DNA of 5,269 nt from Acidobacteriota bacterium (GTDB lineage: Bacteria; Acidobacteriota; Aminicenantia; UBA2199). Positions 1 through 5,269 of the stretch are shown piece after piece. The translations under genes and the position numbers were made by a program. Each line of letters opens with the position of its first letter. The stretch's first letter is position 1. Below the pieces are notes generated by a model. It was not told the DNA's origin, made no database searches, and saw nothing but the letters and a program-made list of their open reading frames with translations. The stretch lies in NCBI GenBank assembly GCA_021817755.1, contig JAKAGC010000355.1:1-5269 (forward strand), in the 5' to 3' direction.

Positions 1-375
1 AATCTTCGAGGGTTGATTGGTAATAATTTTCAACTTGTTATCGATTATAGATAACCCGGAGAGGTAGTTGTATTCGCCGGGACCTTCGCCTTTCTTTTGA
101 AGGTTCTTGACGAATTTTCCCTGGGGTGTGAATTTTAATAATTGGGCATCATCGATTATAAAAATAGTACCGTCGGGTGCAATTTTAATATTACCGGGAC
201 GTTTAAAATAGAAATTTTTCCCATCGTCCTGGATGCGTAGAACTTCGGTGAGTTTCGCAATTCTTCCTGCATTTTTAGCTGTGGGTTTGTCTGGGTTCTG
301 AATCACTTGTTGTGAAAAGATCGAAATTCCAAGGATAAGGGTTATTGTTATTAATCCGATGATTTGTTTTACCAT
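1..375 (-). CDS. Secreted six-bladed beta-propeller (NHL-like) protein, N-terminal part
   Basis: This is a partial gene: the first 125 codons are present and the rest lies beyond the left edge. The start ATG (375-373) is preceded by a clear GGAGGT ribosome binding site five bases upstream. Residues 1-21 form a Sec-type signal peptide: basic MVKQ, a hydrophobic stretch rich in Ile and Leu, then a likely cut near SIFS/QQ. There is no lipobox cysteine, so a soluble periplasmic or exported protein is expected. After a short linker, residues 55-125 contain the first propeller strands, with IKIAPDGTIFIID and LKFTPQGKFVKNL as NHL-like repeat units and a KGEGPGEY signature at about 95-102. That signature is typical of the 6-bladed beta-propeller family that is abundant in Aminicenantes, Acidobacteriota and Bacteroidetes. 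The specific ligand or role is unknown. It has its own promoter, so it is probably not part of the operon to its right. Confidence 0.85.
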   Translation of the reverse strand, partial: MVKQIIGLITITLILGISIFSQQVIQNPDKPTAKNAGRIAKLTEVLRIQDDGKNFYFKRPGNIKIAPDGTIFIIDDAQLLKFTPQGKFVKNLQKKGEGPGEYNYLSGLSIIDNKLKIITNQPSKI

Positions 376-380
376 ATTTT

Positions 381-386
381 ACCTCC
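381..386 (-). promoter_or_regulatory. Ribosome binding site of the beta-propeller gene
   Basis: On the minus strand this reads GGAGGT, a near-perfect Shine-Dalgarno match. It lies five bases before the ATG at 375 and fixes that start codon. Confidence 0.8.
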
Positions 387-404
387 GTATTTGTTTTAAA
401 TTTT

Positions 405-433
405 ATTATAATCCAATCGAATGGGATTTACAA
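405..433 (-). promoter_or_regulatory. Sigma70-type promoter of the beta-propeller gene
   Basis: Read on the minus strand, the -35 box is TTGTAA (433-428) and the -10 box is a perfect TATAAT (410-405), separated by exactly 17 bases. Transcription would begin near 397-399 and give a leader of roughly 20-25 bases ahead of the start codon at 375. This implies independent transcription of the propeller gene. Confidence 0.7.
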
Positions 434-449
434 GAAAACGCTCGTTTTC
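434..449. repeat. Perfect 16-bp palindrome, candidate operator
   Basis: GAAAACG (434-440) and CGTTTTC (443-449) are exact inverted repeats with only CT between them. The palindrome directly abuts the upstream end of the propeller promoter's -35 box (428-433). That is a natural position for a dimeric transcription factor. The two-base spacer makes a stable RNA hairpin less likely than a DNA-binding site. The binding protein is unknown. Confidence 0.45.
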
Positions 450-647
450 CAAAGAAATTTTTATATAAAATAAATTCTCCCGTTTTGGGATAATCAAATC
501 ATTTAAAGCTATTGTGAAACTGATATTACCTTCCCATATGAAATTCAATAACTTACTCGATGAAAAACAATTCAGATTTTATTAGGTGTCATCAAAATGA
601 TATAAAAAAGCGAAAATGCTATAATGAAAAGAGACTCAAGAAAAATT

Positions 648-1178
648 TTAAATTAGTCCAGTAGCAATGTGCCCGTATTTTCCGATTATATCTTCGATGT
701 ATTTGATTGTGTATTTGGGCTTCATATGGTGTATTACCATTGGTAATTCTTTCTCAGGAGTTTCGAAACGGTTAAATAAAAATCTGGTAGTAGCCAGAAT
801 GGATATATCGGTATTAGAAAGAGAACCGAATAGTTTTACAATATTATCCACTTGTTTTTTTTCTTCCTTTGACAATGTATCTTCGAAGTGATCTATTTTG
901 TGTGAGGGAGTAATAAAAAATCCATGATCGGATTTCCACATAATATCAATTATATTGAGATTTTCTGCGTATTCCATTTCATATGCGATTTCAGATGAAA
1001 AAGGACCAAAGTGGAACATGGAATAATTAAAATAAACAACTTTTGATTCAACCAAAAAATAAATCAGTTTTTGGATGGTGTCTTTTCCTATCTGTTTGCC
1101 AGGATAGGTTTCTAACATTTTTTTTACAAGATAGCCTATTAAGGCAGGATTCTTGAAAATATTTTTCACTTGCTGCAT
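648..1178 (-). CDS. YwgA/Panacea (DUF4065-like) small protein, partner of the HD phosphohydrolase
   Basis: This 176-residue cytoplasmic protein has no signal peptide or membrane segment. It begins inside the 3' end of the HD gene: its ATG at 1178 lies 13 bases before the end of that gene. Its own GGAG site (1190-1187) stands eight bases upstream, so the two genes form one translation-coupled operon. Residues 31-41 (GKDTIQKLIYF) and 55-61 (FHFGPFS) match the pattern of YwgA and Panacea/DUF4065-like proteins, which have a helix with KLQKLIY followed by an aromatic-GP(F/Y)S motif. The second half is helical, with LSNTDISILATTRFL at about 120-134. Panacea domains are known antitoxin modules that neutralise diverse toxins. 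YwgA is uncharacterised and, as I recall, neighbours the COG1078 HD gene ywfO in Bacillus subtilis. A regulatory or inhibitory role towards the HD enzyme is therefore an inference. The family call is by motif only. Confidence 0.7.
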   Translation of the reverse strand: MQQVKNIFKNPALIGYLVKKMLETYPGKQIGKDTIQKLIYFLVESKVVYFNYSMFHFGPFSSEIAYEMEYAENLNIIDIMWKSDHGFFITPSHKIDHFEDTLSKEEKKQVDNIVKLFGSLSNTDISILATTRFLFNRFETPEKELPMVIHHMKPKYTIKYIEDIIGKYGHIATGLI

Positions 1179-2446
1179 GAAATAATCTCCATTGATCTTT
1201 TTCTATCTTCGGGTTTTACATATATTCTAAATTGGTTAATAGCACCAATATTTTTGGCAATCCTCGAATAAGAAGAGAGCGGTCTTGCGCTGTTTTTCTC
1301 CGAATCGATGATGATGATTTCTTTATTATCACCTTTTTCTTTATTCATCTTGTACCAAACTCCTTTCGAGTTGTCCACATGATACCATATTTGAGAGTTT
1401 TTTAAAAGATTTTCAATTTTTTTTAATTTAGTTGCATTTGATTCGTCGGTGGTTTCGTCTGTCGAAAACACCAATCGGATATGGTTTCTTTCTAAAATTG
1501 CTTTACAATCAGGAATATCCTTGTTTTTCTTTAATAAATTCCACGCGTAAAAATCATCTCGATCCAGGTAAGCATTAATTTTATTAGGGCTGGGTAATTT
1601 ACCATTGGGAAGGGCAGCTATAAGAGCATTTTTCAAGTGATAATCATATGCTCTTCGTGTTTTATGGAAATAAACCTGGGAAAACATCTGGTATCGGGCA
1701 AGAACAACAGCCTCCGCTACATGCCATCCTCCTTCATCTACTCCAAGAATGAGATCATCGGAATCCGGATCATTTCCGATTGCAACGGTATTCAACAAGC
1801 GTTGATAATCATAAACACCATATTTAACGCCAATGTGATGGGAATCCCTTAACAAATAATCTCCTCTGTCTGCGTCTAGTTGGCTTGAGATCAAAGTTTT
1901 CCAGAATATTCTTCCTTTCAAACTTGTGGGGTTACCTTCAATTAGAGCTGATACATCCTCTGCTTTAATAGTGTAATTATTTTTATTAAATTTATTTTCT
2001 TCGATTAATTCTTTTAGTGGCCCATTAATAATTGCAATTGAATAATCCTCATGCTGATACTGTTTCCCGGTTTTATTATTAATGGGCATGATTTCCTCGG
2101 AGGCATGAGAAAAAGGAGCATGTCCGATATCGTGCAATAATGCAGCAAGCCGAATTAATTGTCTATCTTTTTTTAACCCGGAATCATTATATTGCATTTC
2201 ATTCTCTAATATTACCTTATTATGCCTATTCGTCGTAATAGAATCGAACATCAATGTTGCGAGATGCATTACCCCAAGAGAGTGTTCAAATCTAGAATAT
2301 AGAGCACCGGGATAAATCATATCGGTTAAAGCCAATTGACGTATATGTCTTAAGCGTTGAAACCATTGCGAATTTATTATTTCCCTTTCCCATTCATTAA
2401 ACGAAATGAAACCATAAATCGGGTCTCGTGTTTCGTAATTCTTCAT
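1166..2446 (-). CDS. HD-domain phosphohydrolase, dNTP triphosphohydrolase/SAMHD1-like (COG1078)
   Basis: A complete 426-residue cytoplasmic enzyme. All expected metal-binding and active-site elements of the HD dNTPase group are visible: RFEHSLGV (first His, residue 55), LLHDIGHAPFSH (the HD pair at 105-106, with H109 and H114), QHED (H132), and QLDADRGDYLLRDS with the distal Asp at 191. YFHKTRRAYDYHL at 259-271 is another block typical of this family. Members hydrolyse dNTPs to deoxynucleoside and triphosphate. Substrate preference and any allosteric nucleotide site cannot be read here. The N-terminus (DPIYGFISF, then WFQRLRHIRQL) is also standard, so the enzyme appears intact and active. The C-terminal 100 or so residues are Lys/Asn-rich and less recognisable. 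The ATG at 2446 has an AGAGGT site eight bases upstream. It is the first gene of an operon with the overlapping YwgA/Panacea-like gene. Candidate roles are dNTP pool control, stress response or phage defence; none is proven. Confidence 0.88.
   Translation of the reverse strand: MKNYETRDPIYGFISFNEWEREIINSQWFQRLRHIRQLALTDMIYPGALYSRFEHSLGVMHLATLMFDSITTNRHNKVILENEMQYNDSGLKKDRQLIRLAALLHDIGHAPFSHASEEIMPINNKTGKQYQHEDYSIAIINGPLKELIEENKFNKNNYTIKAEDVSALIEGNPTSLKGRIFWKTLISSQLDADRGDYLLRDSHHIGVKYGVYDYQRLLNTVAIGNDPDSDDLILGVDEGGWHVAEAVVLARYQMFSQVYFHKTRRAYDYHLKNALIAALPNGKLPSPNKINAYLDRDDFYAWNLLKKNKDIPDCKAILERNHIRLVFSTDETTDESNATKLKKIENLLKNSQIWYHVDNSKGVWYKMNKEKGDNKEIIIIDSEKNSARPLSSYSRIAKNIGAINQFRIYVKPEDRKRSMEIISCSK
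1187..1190 (-). promoter_or_regulatory. Ribosome binding site for the YwgA/Panacea-like gene, inside the HD gene
   Basis: GGAG on the minus strand, eight bases ahead of the ATG at 1178. It lies within the last codons of the HD phosphohydrolase gene and supports the overlapping start and translational coupling. Confidence 0.55.
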
Positions 2447-2496
2447 AATTCATGACCTCTCATTCATTATCAATTCAATTTCCTCTCACAAATTTG

Positions 2497-2505
2497 ATTA
2501 TAGCA
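2497..2505 (-). promoter_or_regulatory. Extended -10 promoter of the HD/YwgA-like operon
   Basis: The minus strand reads TGCTATAAT: a perfect TATAAT (2502-2497) preceded by the TGn extension of an extended -10 promoter. The sequence at the -35 distance (around 2525-2520, CTGATT) is poor, which fits dependence on the extended -10 or on an activator. A transcript would start near 2490 and give a leader of about 45 bases before the ATG at 2446. Confidence 0.6.
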
Positions 2506-2524
2506 TATAAAAAAAAATAAATCA

Positions 2525-2548
2525 GTTTCAATAAAAATATTTTGAAAC
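2525..2548. repeat. Inverted repeat in the divergent control region, candidate operator
   Basis: GTTTCAA (2525-2531) and TTGAAAC (2542-2548) are exact inverted repeats with a 10-base A/T-only centre. The half-sites are 17 bases apart start to start. They sit at and just upstream of the -35 position of the HD operon promoter and about 55 bases upstream of the kinase -35 box. This suits a dimeric regulator controlling the HD operon, possibly one encoded by the operon itself. The A/T-rich context makes chance occurrence possible. Confidence 0.4.
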
Positions 2549-2602
2549 AAATTTATAATAAATTTTTTCTAACTGTTTTCACTACTGTTTTTATTCAAGC
2601 AC

Positions 2603-2631
2603 TTGAAATCATTTCCTTTTTGGAATACAAT
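2603..2631 (+). promoter_or_regulatory. Sigma70-type promoter of the Ser/Thr kinase gene
   Basis: TTGAAA (2603-2608) and TACAAT (2626-2631) are separated by exactly 17 bases. Each differs from consensus at one position. Transcription would begin near 2638, so the untranslated leader is only about 20 bases. The promoter faces away from the HD operon. Confidence 0.6.
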
Positions 2632-2646
2632 AATCTAACCTCAGGC

Positions 2647-2655
2647 GGAAGGTGA
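2647..2655 (+). promoter_or_regulatory. Ribosome binding site that decides the TTG start of the kinase
   Basis: GGAAGGTGA lies four bases before the TTG at 2660. The first in-frame ATG (2678) is more than 20 bases away, too far for this site, and no other good site is seen, so the TTG start is preferred. Confidence 0.6.
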
Positions 2656-2659
2656 CAAG

Positions 2660-4747
2660 TTGAAAACGGAAGACATCATGCACCCGGTCCTGGAAAAACT
2701 GGGTGATCGTTATACGTATGTAAAGCGTCTTGGCGGCGGCGAATACTCAAATGTATTCCTGGTAAAAGAAAATTCCACCAATAAAGAACGCGCTCTGAAA
2801 ATCCTGGATTACCACTACCTTCTACAAAAATTAAAAAAAGAAAATATCGCGGATTCACGCCACAGATTCGAGGAAATAAAAAAACGCTTTACTACAGAAG
2901 CGAAACTCTATAAAAAAATCACCCACCCGAATATCGTCAAAATCCACGAAATGGGGGTTTTTGAAGATAAAAAAGAACAAATCGAAATTCCCTATTTCAT
3001 CATGGAATATGTGAATGGTTCGAGCCTGGATAAAGTTATCAAAACAGAATCCCCTCTGCCTTTGGAGCGGGTTTCCCGTATTACTCACAATGTCCTGGCT
3101 GCCCTGGAAGTAATCCACAAAAATAATATTATTCATCGGGATCTGAAACCTGCTAATATCATGATCGAATCGGCTACTGGTAACGCTATCCTAATTGATT
3201 TTGGTATTGCGAAAGACCTTTTTAGCGGCACCAGATTAACTACGACAGGAGCTTTACTGGGAACTCCGACCTATATGGCCCCGGAACAATTTATGGACAG
3301 CAGCTCTGCGGGACCGGAAATGGATATATACTCCTTTGGAATTGTTCTGCATGAAATGCTCACAGGGGAACCTCCTTATAAGGGTGCAAACTTTATCGAA
3401 ATCATGATGGCTCACCGCAAAAAAAACATTCCCTCTGTTTCACGAAAAATCCCGGCTCTTCCACAACAACTGGATAATGTGTTTGTGAAAGCTCTGGCAA
3501 AAAACCCGGAAAATAGATACAAATCGGCAAAAGAATTCATAAACGCTTTCCATAAATATTCACAAGAAAAATACGGAGGATTCCCAAAATTAAAATATAT
3601 TCTCATTTTTGCCTTAATTCTAATTATTGCTATAATTCTTTTAATCGACCCTTTTCATTTTTTTCACAAAAGCAACAAACTAAAATCGGTTCCACCTGTT
3701 CAAACTGGGGAAATTACTAAAACGCTCCGGGAAACACCAACGAATTCAACAGCTAATACAACCTCTCAACCTGCGAAAACAAATAATCTTAAAGAGGAAA
3801 CGAAATACAAACTGTATTTTGATACTGCCCGCGTAGCGCTGGAATCGGATGATTTCAACAAAGCGGTCGAAAACCTTAAACGGGCACGCGAAATTAAAGA
3901 AACAGATGAAACCGAAAAACTTGCGCAGGCGATTAAAACAAGGCAAGACCAATTCGATAAATTAAACGGTACAAAGGATTACCTCGCTATTACTGCGAAA
4001 CTTTCTATTCCGGCTTACCTGGATTTTAAGCGGAAATTCCCGCAATCCTATTACCTCACCGACTTACGAAAGCGCATAAAAACAACAGACCCGACATTAC
4101 CACCTGAAAAATACTGGAATAAGTCAATCAGGCAAAATTCCAAGGGATATTATGAGTATACTTTTGGAATTGAATGTAACAACCATACCATGGTGTATAT
4201 TCCTGAAAAGAATATATGGGTGGATAAATACGAAGTATCCAATCTTCAATTTCGCAGGTTCATGGATTTAAAACGTCTCCCTATTCCCGCTCGTTCAGGA
4301 AATAAACAAATCAACGCAGGCGATTCGTACCCGGCAGTAATCACCTTCGGGGATGCCCAGGCTTATTGCGATACCTTCTGGTTTCGGTTACTTACAAAAG
4401 AAGAATGGGAATACTGTGCAGGAAAAGACATGTACGTTTTTCCCTGGGGAAACGAACCGGTCGCGACAGGGGAAATCTGGCGCGCCAATATAGACAGCCT
4501 CGAAGGAACAGTGGAAAAAGACGGATTCTCGGGAACGGCACCTGTTAAATCCTTTGAACGTTTCGCTTCTCCTTTCGGGCTTGTAAATATGGCGGGAAAT
4601 GTTTGGGAATGGATACAGGGAAGATTACTTAAAGGCGGGGGATTGATTTCCATTGAAGATGATCTCCACATCAAGAAAACAATCGAAGGTGTGGAAAACG
4701 ATAAAGAAGGTTTTCGCTGCGCCAAAAGCGAAAGTCAAAATGACTAG
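2660..4747 (+). CDS. Transmembrane Ser/Thr protein kinase (Hanks/PknB type) with C-terminal FGE-sulfatase-like sensor domain
   Basis: A 695-residue receptor-like kinase. Residues 18-300 form a complete kinase domain: glycine loop GGGEYSNV (25-32), ATP lysine K47 in ALKIL, a charged insertion, helix-C Glu80, catalytic HRDLKPAN (159-166), DFG (180-182), a Thr-rich activation segment (TTTG at 194-197, GTPTYMAPE at 201-209) and MDIYSFGIVLHEML (221-233). It should be active and activated by loop autophosphorylation. Residues 311-329 are one strongly hydrophobic membrane span, placing the kinase in the cytoplasm and the C-terminal half outside. Next come a Ser/Thr/Asn/Pro-rich linker (about 340-378), a helical TPR-like segment (about 383-470) and an FGE/SUMF1-like domain (about 509-690) with WVDKYEVSN, RLLTKEEWEYCAG, FPWGNE, NMAGNVWEW and GFRCA. 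The paired catalytic cysteines of true formylglycine-generating enzymes are absent, so this domain is probably a binding or sensory module. The start is TTG. Substrates and ligand are unknown. Confidence 0.92.
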   Translation: MKTEDIMHPVLEKLGDRYTYVKRLGGGEYSNVFLVKENSTNKERALKILDYHYLLQKLKKENIADSRHRFEEIKKRFTTEAKLYKKITHPNIVKIHEMGVFEDKKEQIEIPYFIMEYVNGSSLDKVIKTESPLPLERVSRITHNVLAALEVIHKNNIIHRDLKPANIMIESATGNAILIDFGIAKDLFSGTRLTTTGALLGTPTYMAPEQFMDSSSAGPEMDIYSFGIVLHEMLTGEPPYKGANFIEIMMAHRKKNIPSVSRKIPALPQQLDNVFVKALAKNPENRYKSAKEFINAFHKYSQEKYGGFPKLKYILIFALILIIAIILLIDPFHFFHKSNKLKSVPPVQTGEITKTLRETPTNSTANTTSQPAKTNNLKEETKYKLYFDTARVALESDDFNKAVENLKRAREIKETDETEKLAQAIKTRQDQFDKLNGTKDYLAITAKLSIPAYLDFKRKFPQSYYLTDLRKRIKTTDPTLPPEKYWNKSIRQNSKGYYEYTFGIECNNHTMVYIPEKNIWVDKYEVSNLQFRRFMDLKRLPIPARSGNKQINAGDSYPAVITFGDAQAYCDTFWFRLLTKEEWEYCAGKDMYVFPWGNEPVATGEIWRANIDSLEGTVEKDGFSGTAPVKSFERFASPFGLVNMAGNVWEWIQGRLLKGGGLISIEDDLHIKKTIEGVENDKEGFRCAKSESQND

Positions 4748-4771
4748 CTCAGGAAAATCTTTTTTATTAAT

Positions 4772-4800
4772 TTGACAATGGTGTTTAAATATAATATAAT
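4772..4800 (+). promoter_or_regulatory. Consensus promoter of the initiator tRNA gene
   Basis: TTGACA (4772-4777) and TATAAT (4795-4800) are both perfect consensus boxes with an ideal 17-base spacer. This is the strongest promoter in the window. The predicted start (about 4807) is only a few bases from the mature tRNA 5' end at 4813. No convincing kinase terminator is seen between 4748 and 4771, so read-through from the kinase is possible but is not needed for tRNA expression. Confidence 0.85.
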
Positions 4801-4812
4801 ATTATCTTGGAT

Positions 4813-4889
4813 CGCGGGGTGGAGCAGCCTGGTAGCTCATTGGGCTCATAACCCAAAGGTCAGTGGTTCAAATCCACTCCCCGCTACCA
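4813..4889 (+). tRNA. Initiator tRNA-fMet (anticodon CAT)
   Basis: A 77-base cloverleaf with anticodon CAT at 4847-4849. The initiator hallmarks are visible: three consecutive G:C pairs at the base of the anticodon stem (GGG/CCC flanking CTCATAA), and position 1 unpaired with 72 (C1 opposite T72) at the end of an otherwise fully paired acceptor stem (GCGGGG with CCCCGC). The D arm is GAGC-AGCCTGGTA-GCTC and the T arm contains GGTTCAAATCC. The 3' CCA is encoded (4887-4889). These features separate it from elongator tRNA-Met and from tRNA-Ile with a modified CAT anticodon. It delivers formylmethionine to the ribosomal P site for translation initiation. Confidence 0.95.
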
Positions 4890-5004
4890 ATTGTGTTCTC
4901 CTCTGAATCTTTTAAAACGCGGGTATTTCACATCCCTTTCCCCCCTTTTAATTTTTTCTGTAGGAGAATGCTGTTCACGCTTTTTATTAAGGAATGTTCC
5001 CGAA

Positions 5005-5269
5005 ATGCCTGTTTTAGTCGATAATATTCCTGTTACCGATTCAGCAAGCCTGTTCGGTTACGGACTTTTTGAAACCCTCCGCCTTTATGAAAATATCCCC
5101 TTTCTCCTCTCCGATCATCTATCCCGTCTACAACATTCTGCGATGGAACTGGGATTCCGTCACATCCCTTCAAAAGATGAATTAACCTGCCTGCTTCACG
5201 GGTATATCAATGAAAAAAGACTTACCAATTGCGCCATCCGTTTGTCTCTAACGTACGGTAGCGTAAGTG
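5005..5269 (+). CDS. Fold-type IV PLP aminotransferase (PabC/IlvE-like), N-terminal part
   Basis: A partial gene: 88 codons are present and the 3' part lies outside the window. The product begins MPVLVDNIPVTDSA and carries FGYGLFETLRL (17-27), the class IV aminotransferase signature near the PLP/substrate pocket (compare FGDGLFET in the family). This is followed by PFLLSDHLSRLQHSAMELGF (32-51), whose HL-RL block is also standard. Family members include 4-amino-4-deoxychorismate lyase (folate synthesis), branched-chain aminotransferase and D-amino-acid transaminase. The N-terminus most resembles the PabC-like branch, but the catalytic lysine and specificity loops are beyond the edge, so the exact reaction is open. 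The ATG has an AAGGA site at 4989-4993, 11 bases upstream, somewhat long. No promoter is obvious between the tRNA and this gene. Co-transcription from the tRNA promoter is possible. Confidence 0.8.
   Translation, partial: MPVLVDNIPVTDSASLFGYGLFETLRLYENIPFLLSDHLSRLQHSAMELGFRHIPSKDELTCLLHGYINEKRLTNCAIRLSLTYGSVS

Noticed and set aside
474..494. Small inverted repeat TCCC-GTTTT-GGGA, considered as terminator of the HD/YwgA-like operon
   Set aside because: The core stem has only four pairs, with a mismatch before further A/T pairs. There is no clean T-run and it lies about 150 bases beyond the stop codon. Too weak to call.
376..647. Intergenic region checked for a small gene
   Set aside because: Only very short frames without ribosome binding sites are present (for example 15 codons from an ATG near 538). 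The region is explained by the propeller promoter and spacer DNA.
667..891. Plus-strand 74-codon frame with a hydrophobic N-terminus, antisense to the YwgA/Panacea-like gene
   Set aside because: It has no ribosome binding site and mirrors a well-supported gene on the other strand. Its hydrophobicity is explained by the complement of the opposite coding strand.
4363..4725. Minus-strand 120-codon frame opposite the FGE-like part of the kinase gene
   Set aside because: The sense frame carries clear FGE-domain motifs and the antisense product has no recognisable domain. It is a shadow frame.
4748..4771. AAAA/TTTTTT stretch after the kinase stop codon, considered as a terminator
   Set aside because: There is no G/C stem before the T-run, and the A/T pairing available is too weak for an intrinsic terminator.
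4890..5004. Gap between the tRNA and the aminotransferase gene, checked for a terminator, promoter or attachment repeat
   Set aside because: It holds a pyrimidine-rich tract and a short T-run, but no stem, no paired promoter boxes and no repeat of the tRNA 3' end were visible.

Overview
The window looks like chromosomal DNA of a diderm bacterium, plausibly Candidatus Aminicenantes or a related Acidobacteriota-like lineage. This is an inference from two features: an exported six-bladed beta-propeller protein with a GEGPGEY signature, and a transmembrane Ser/Thr kinase fused to an FGE-sulfatase-like domain. Both are common in those genomes. No marker gene here proves the taxonomy.

Layout, left to right. 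(1) Positions 1-375, minus strand: the N-terminal 125 codons of a secreted beta-propeller protein, with its own RBS, a good sigma70-type promoter and a palindrome touching the -35 box. (2) Positions 376-647: noncoding, holding that promoter and no convincing terminator. (3) Positions 648-2446, minus strand: a two-gene operon with a 13-bp overlap, visibly more AT-rich than the kinase beside it. The first gene encodes a complete HD-type phosphohydrolase of the dNTP triphosphohydrolase/SAMHD1 superfamily. The second encodes a 176-residue protein resembling the YwgA/Panacea (DUF4065-like) group. (4) Positions 2447-2659: a 213-bp divergent control region with an extended -10 promoter and an inverted repeat on the operon side and a TTGAAA-17-TACAAT promoter on the kinase side. 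(5) Positions 2660-4747, plus strand: a 695-residue receptor-like Ser/Thr kinase starting at TTG, with a single membrane span, a helical (TPR-like) segment and a C-terminal FGE-like domain lacking the usual catalytic cysteines. (6) Positions 4772-4889: an initiator tRNA-fMet with encoded CCA behind a perfect TTGACA-17-TATAAT promoter. (7) Positions 5005-5269, plus strand: the first 88 codons of a fold-type IV PLP aminotransferase (PabC/IlvE-like), cut by the window edge.

The kinase, tRNA and aminotransferase look like ordinary chromosomal content. The most interesting unit is the HD phosphohydrolase with its overlapping YwgA/Panacea-like partner. Its compact overlapping layout, low GC and own promoter region fit a nucleotide-targeting enzyme with a small regulatory or antitoxin-like protein. 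That role is a hypothesis, not something the sequence proves.
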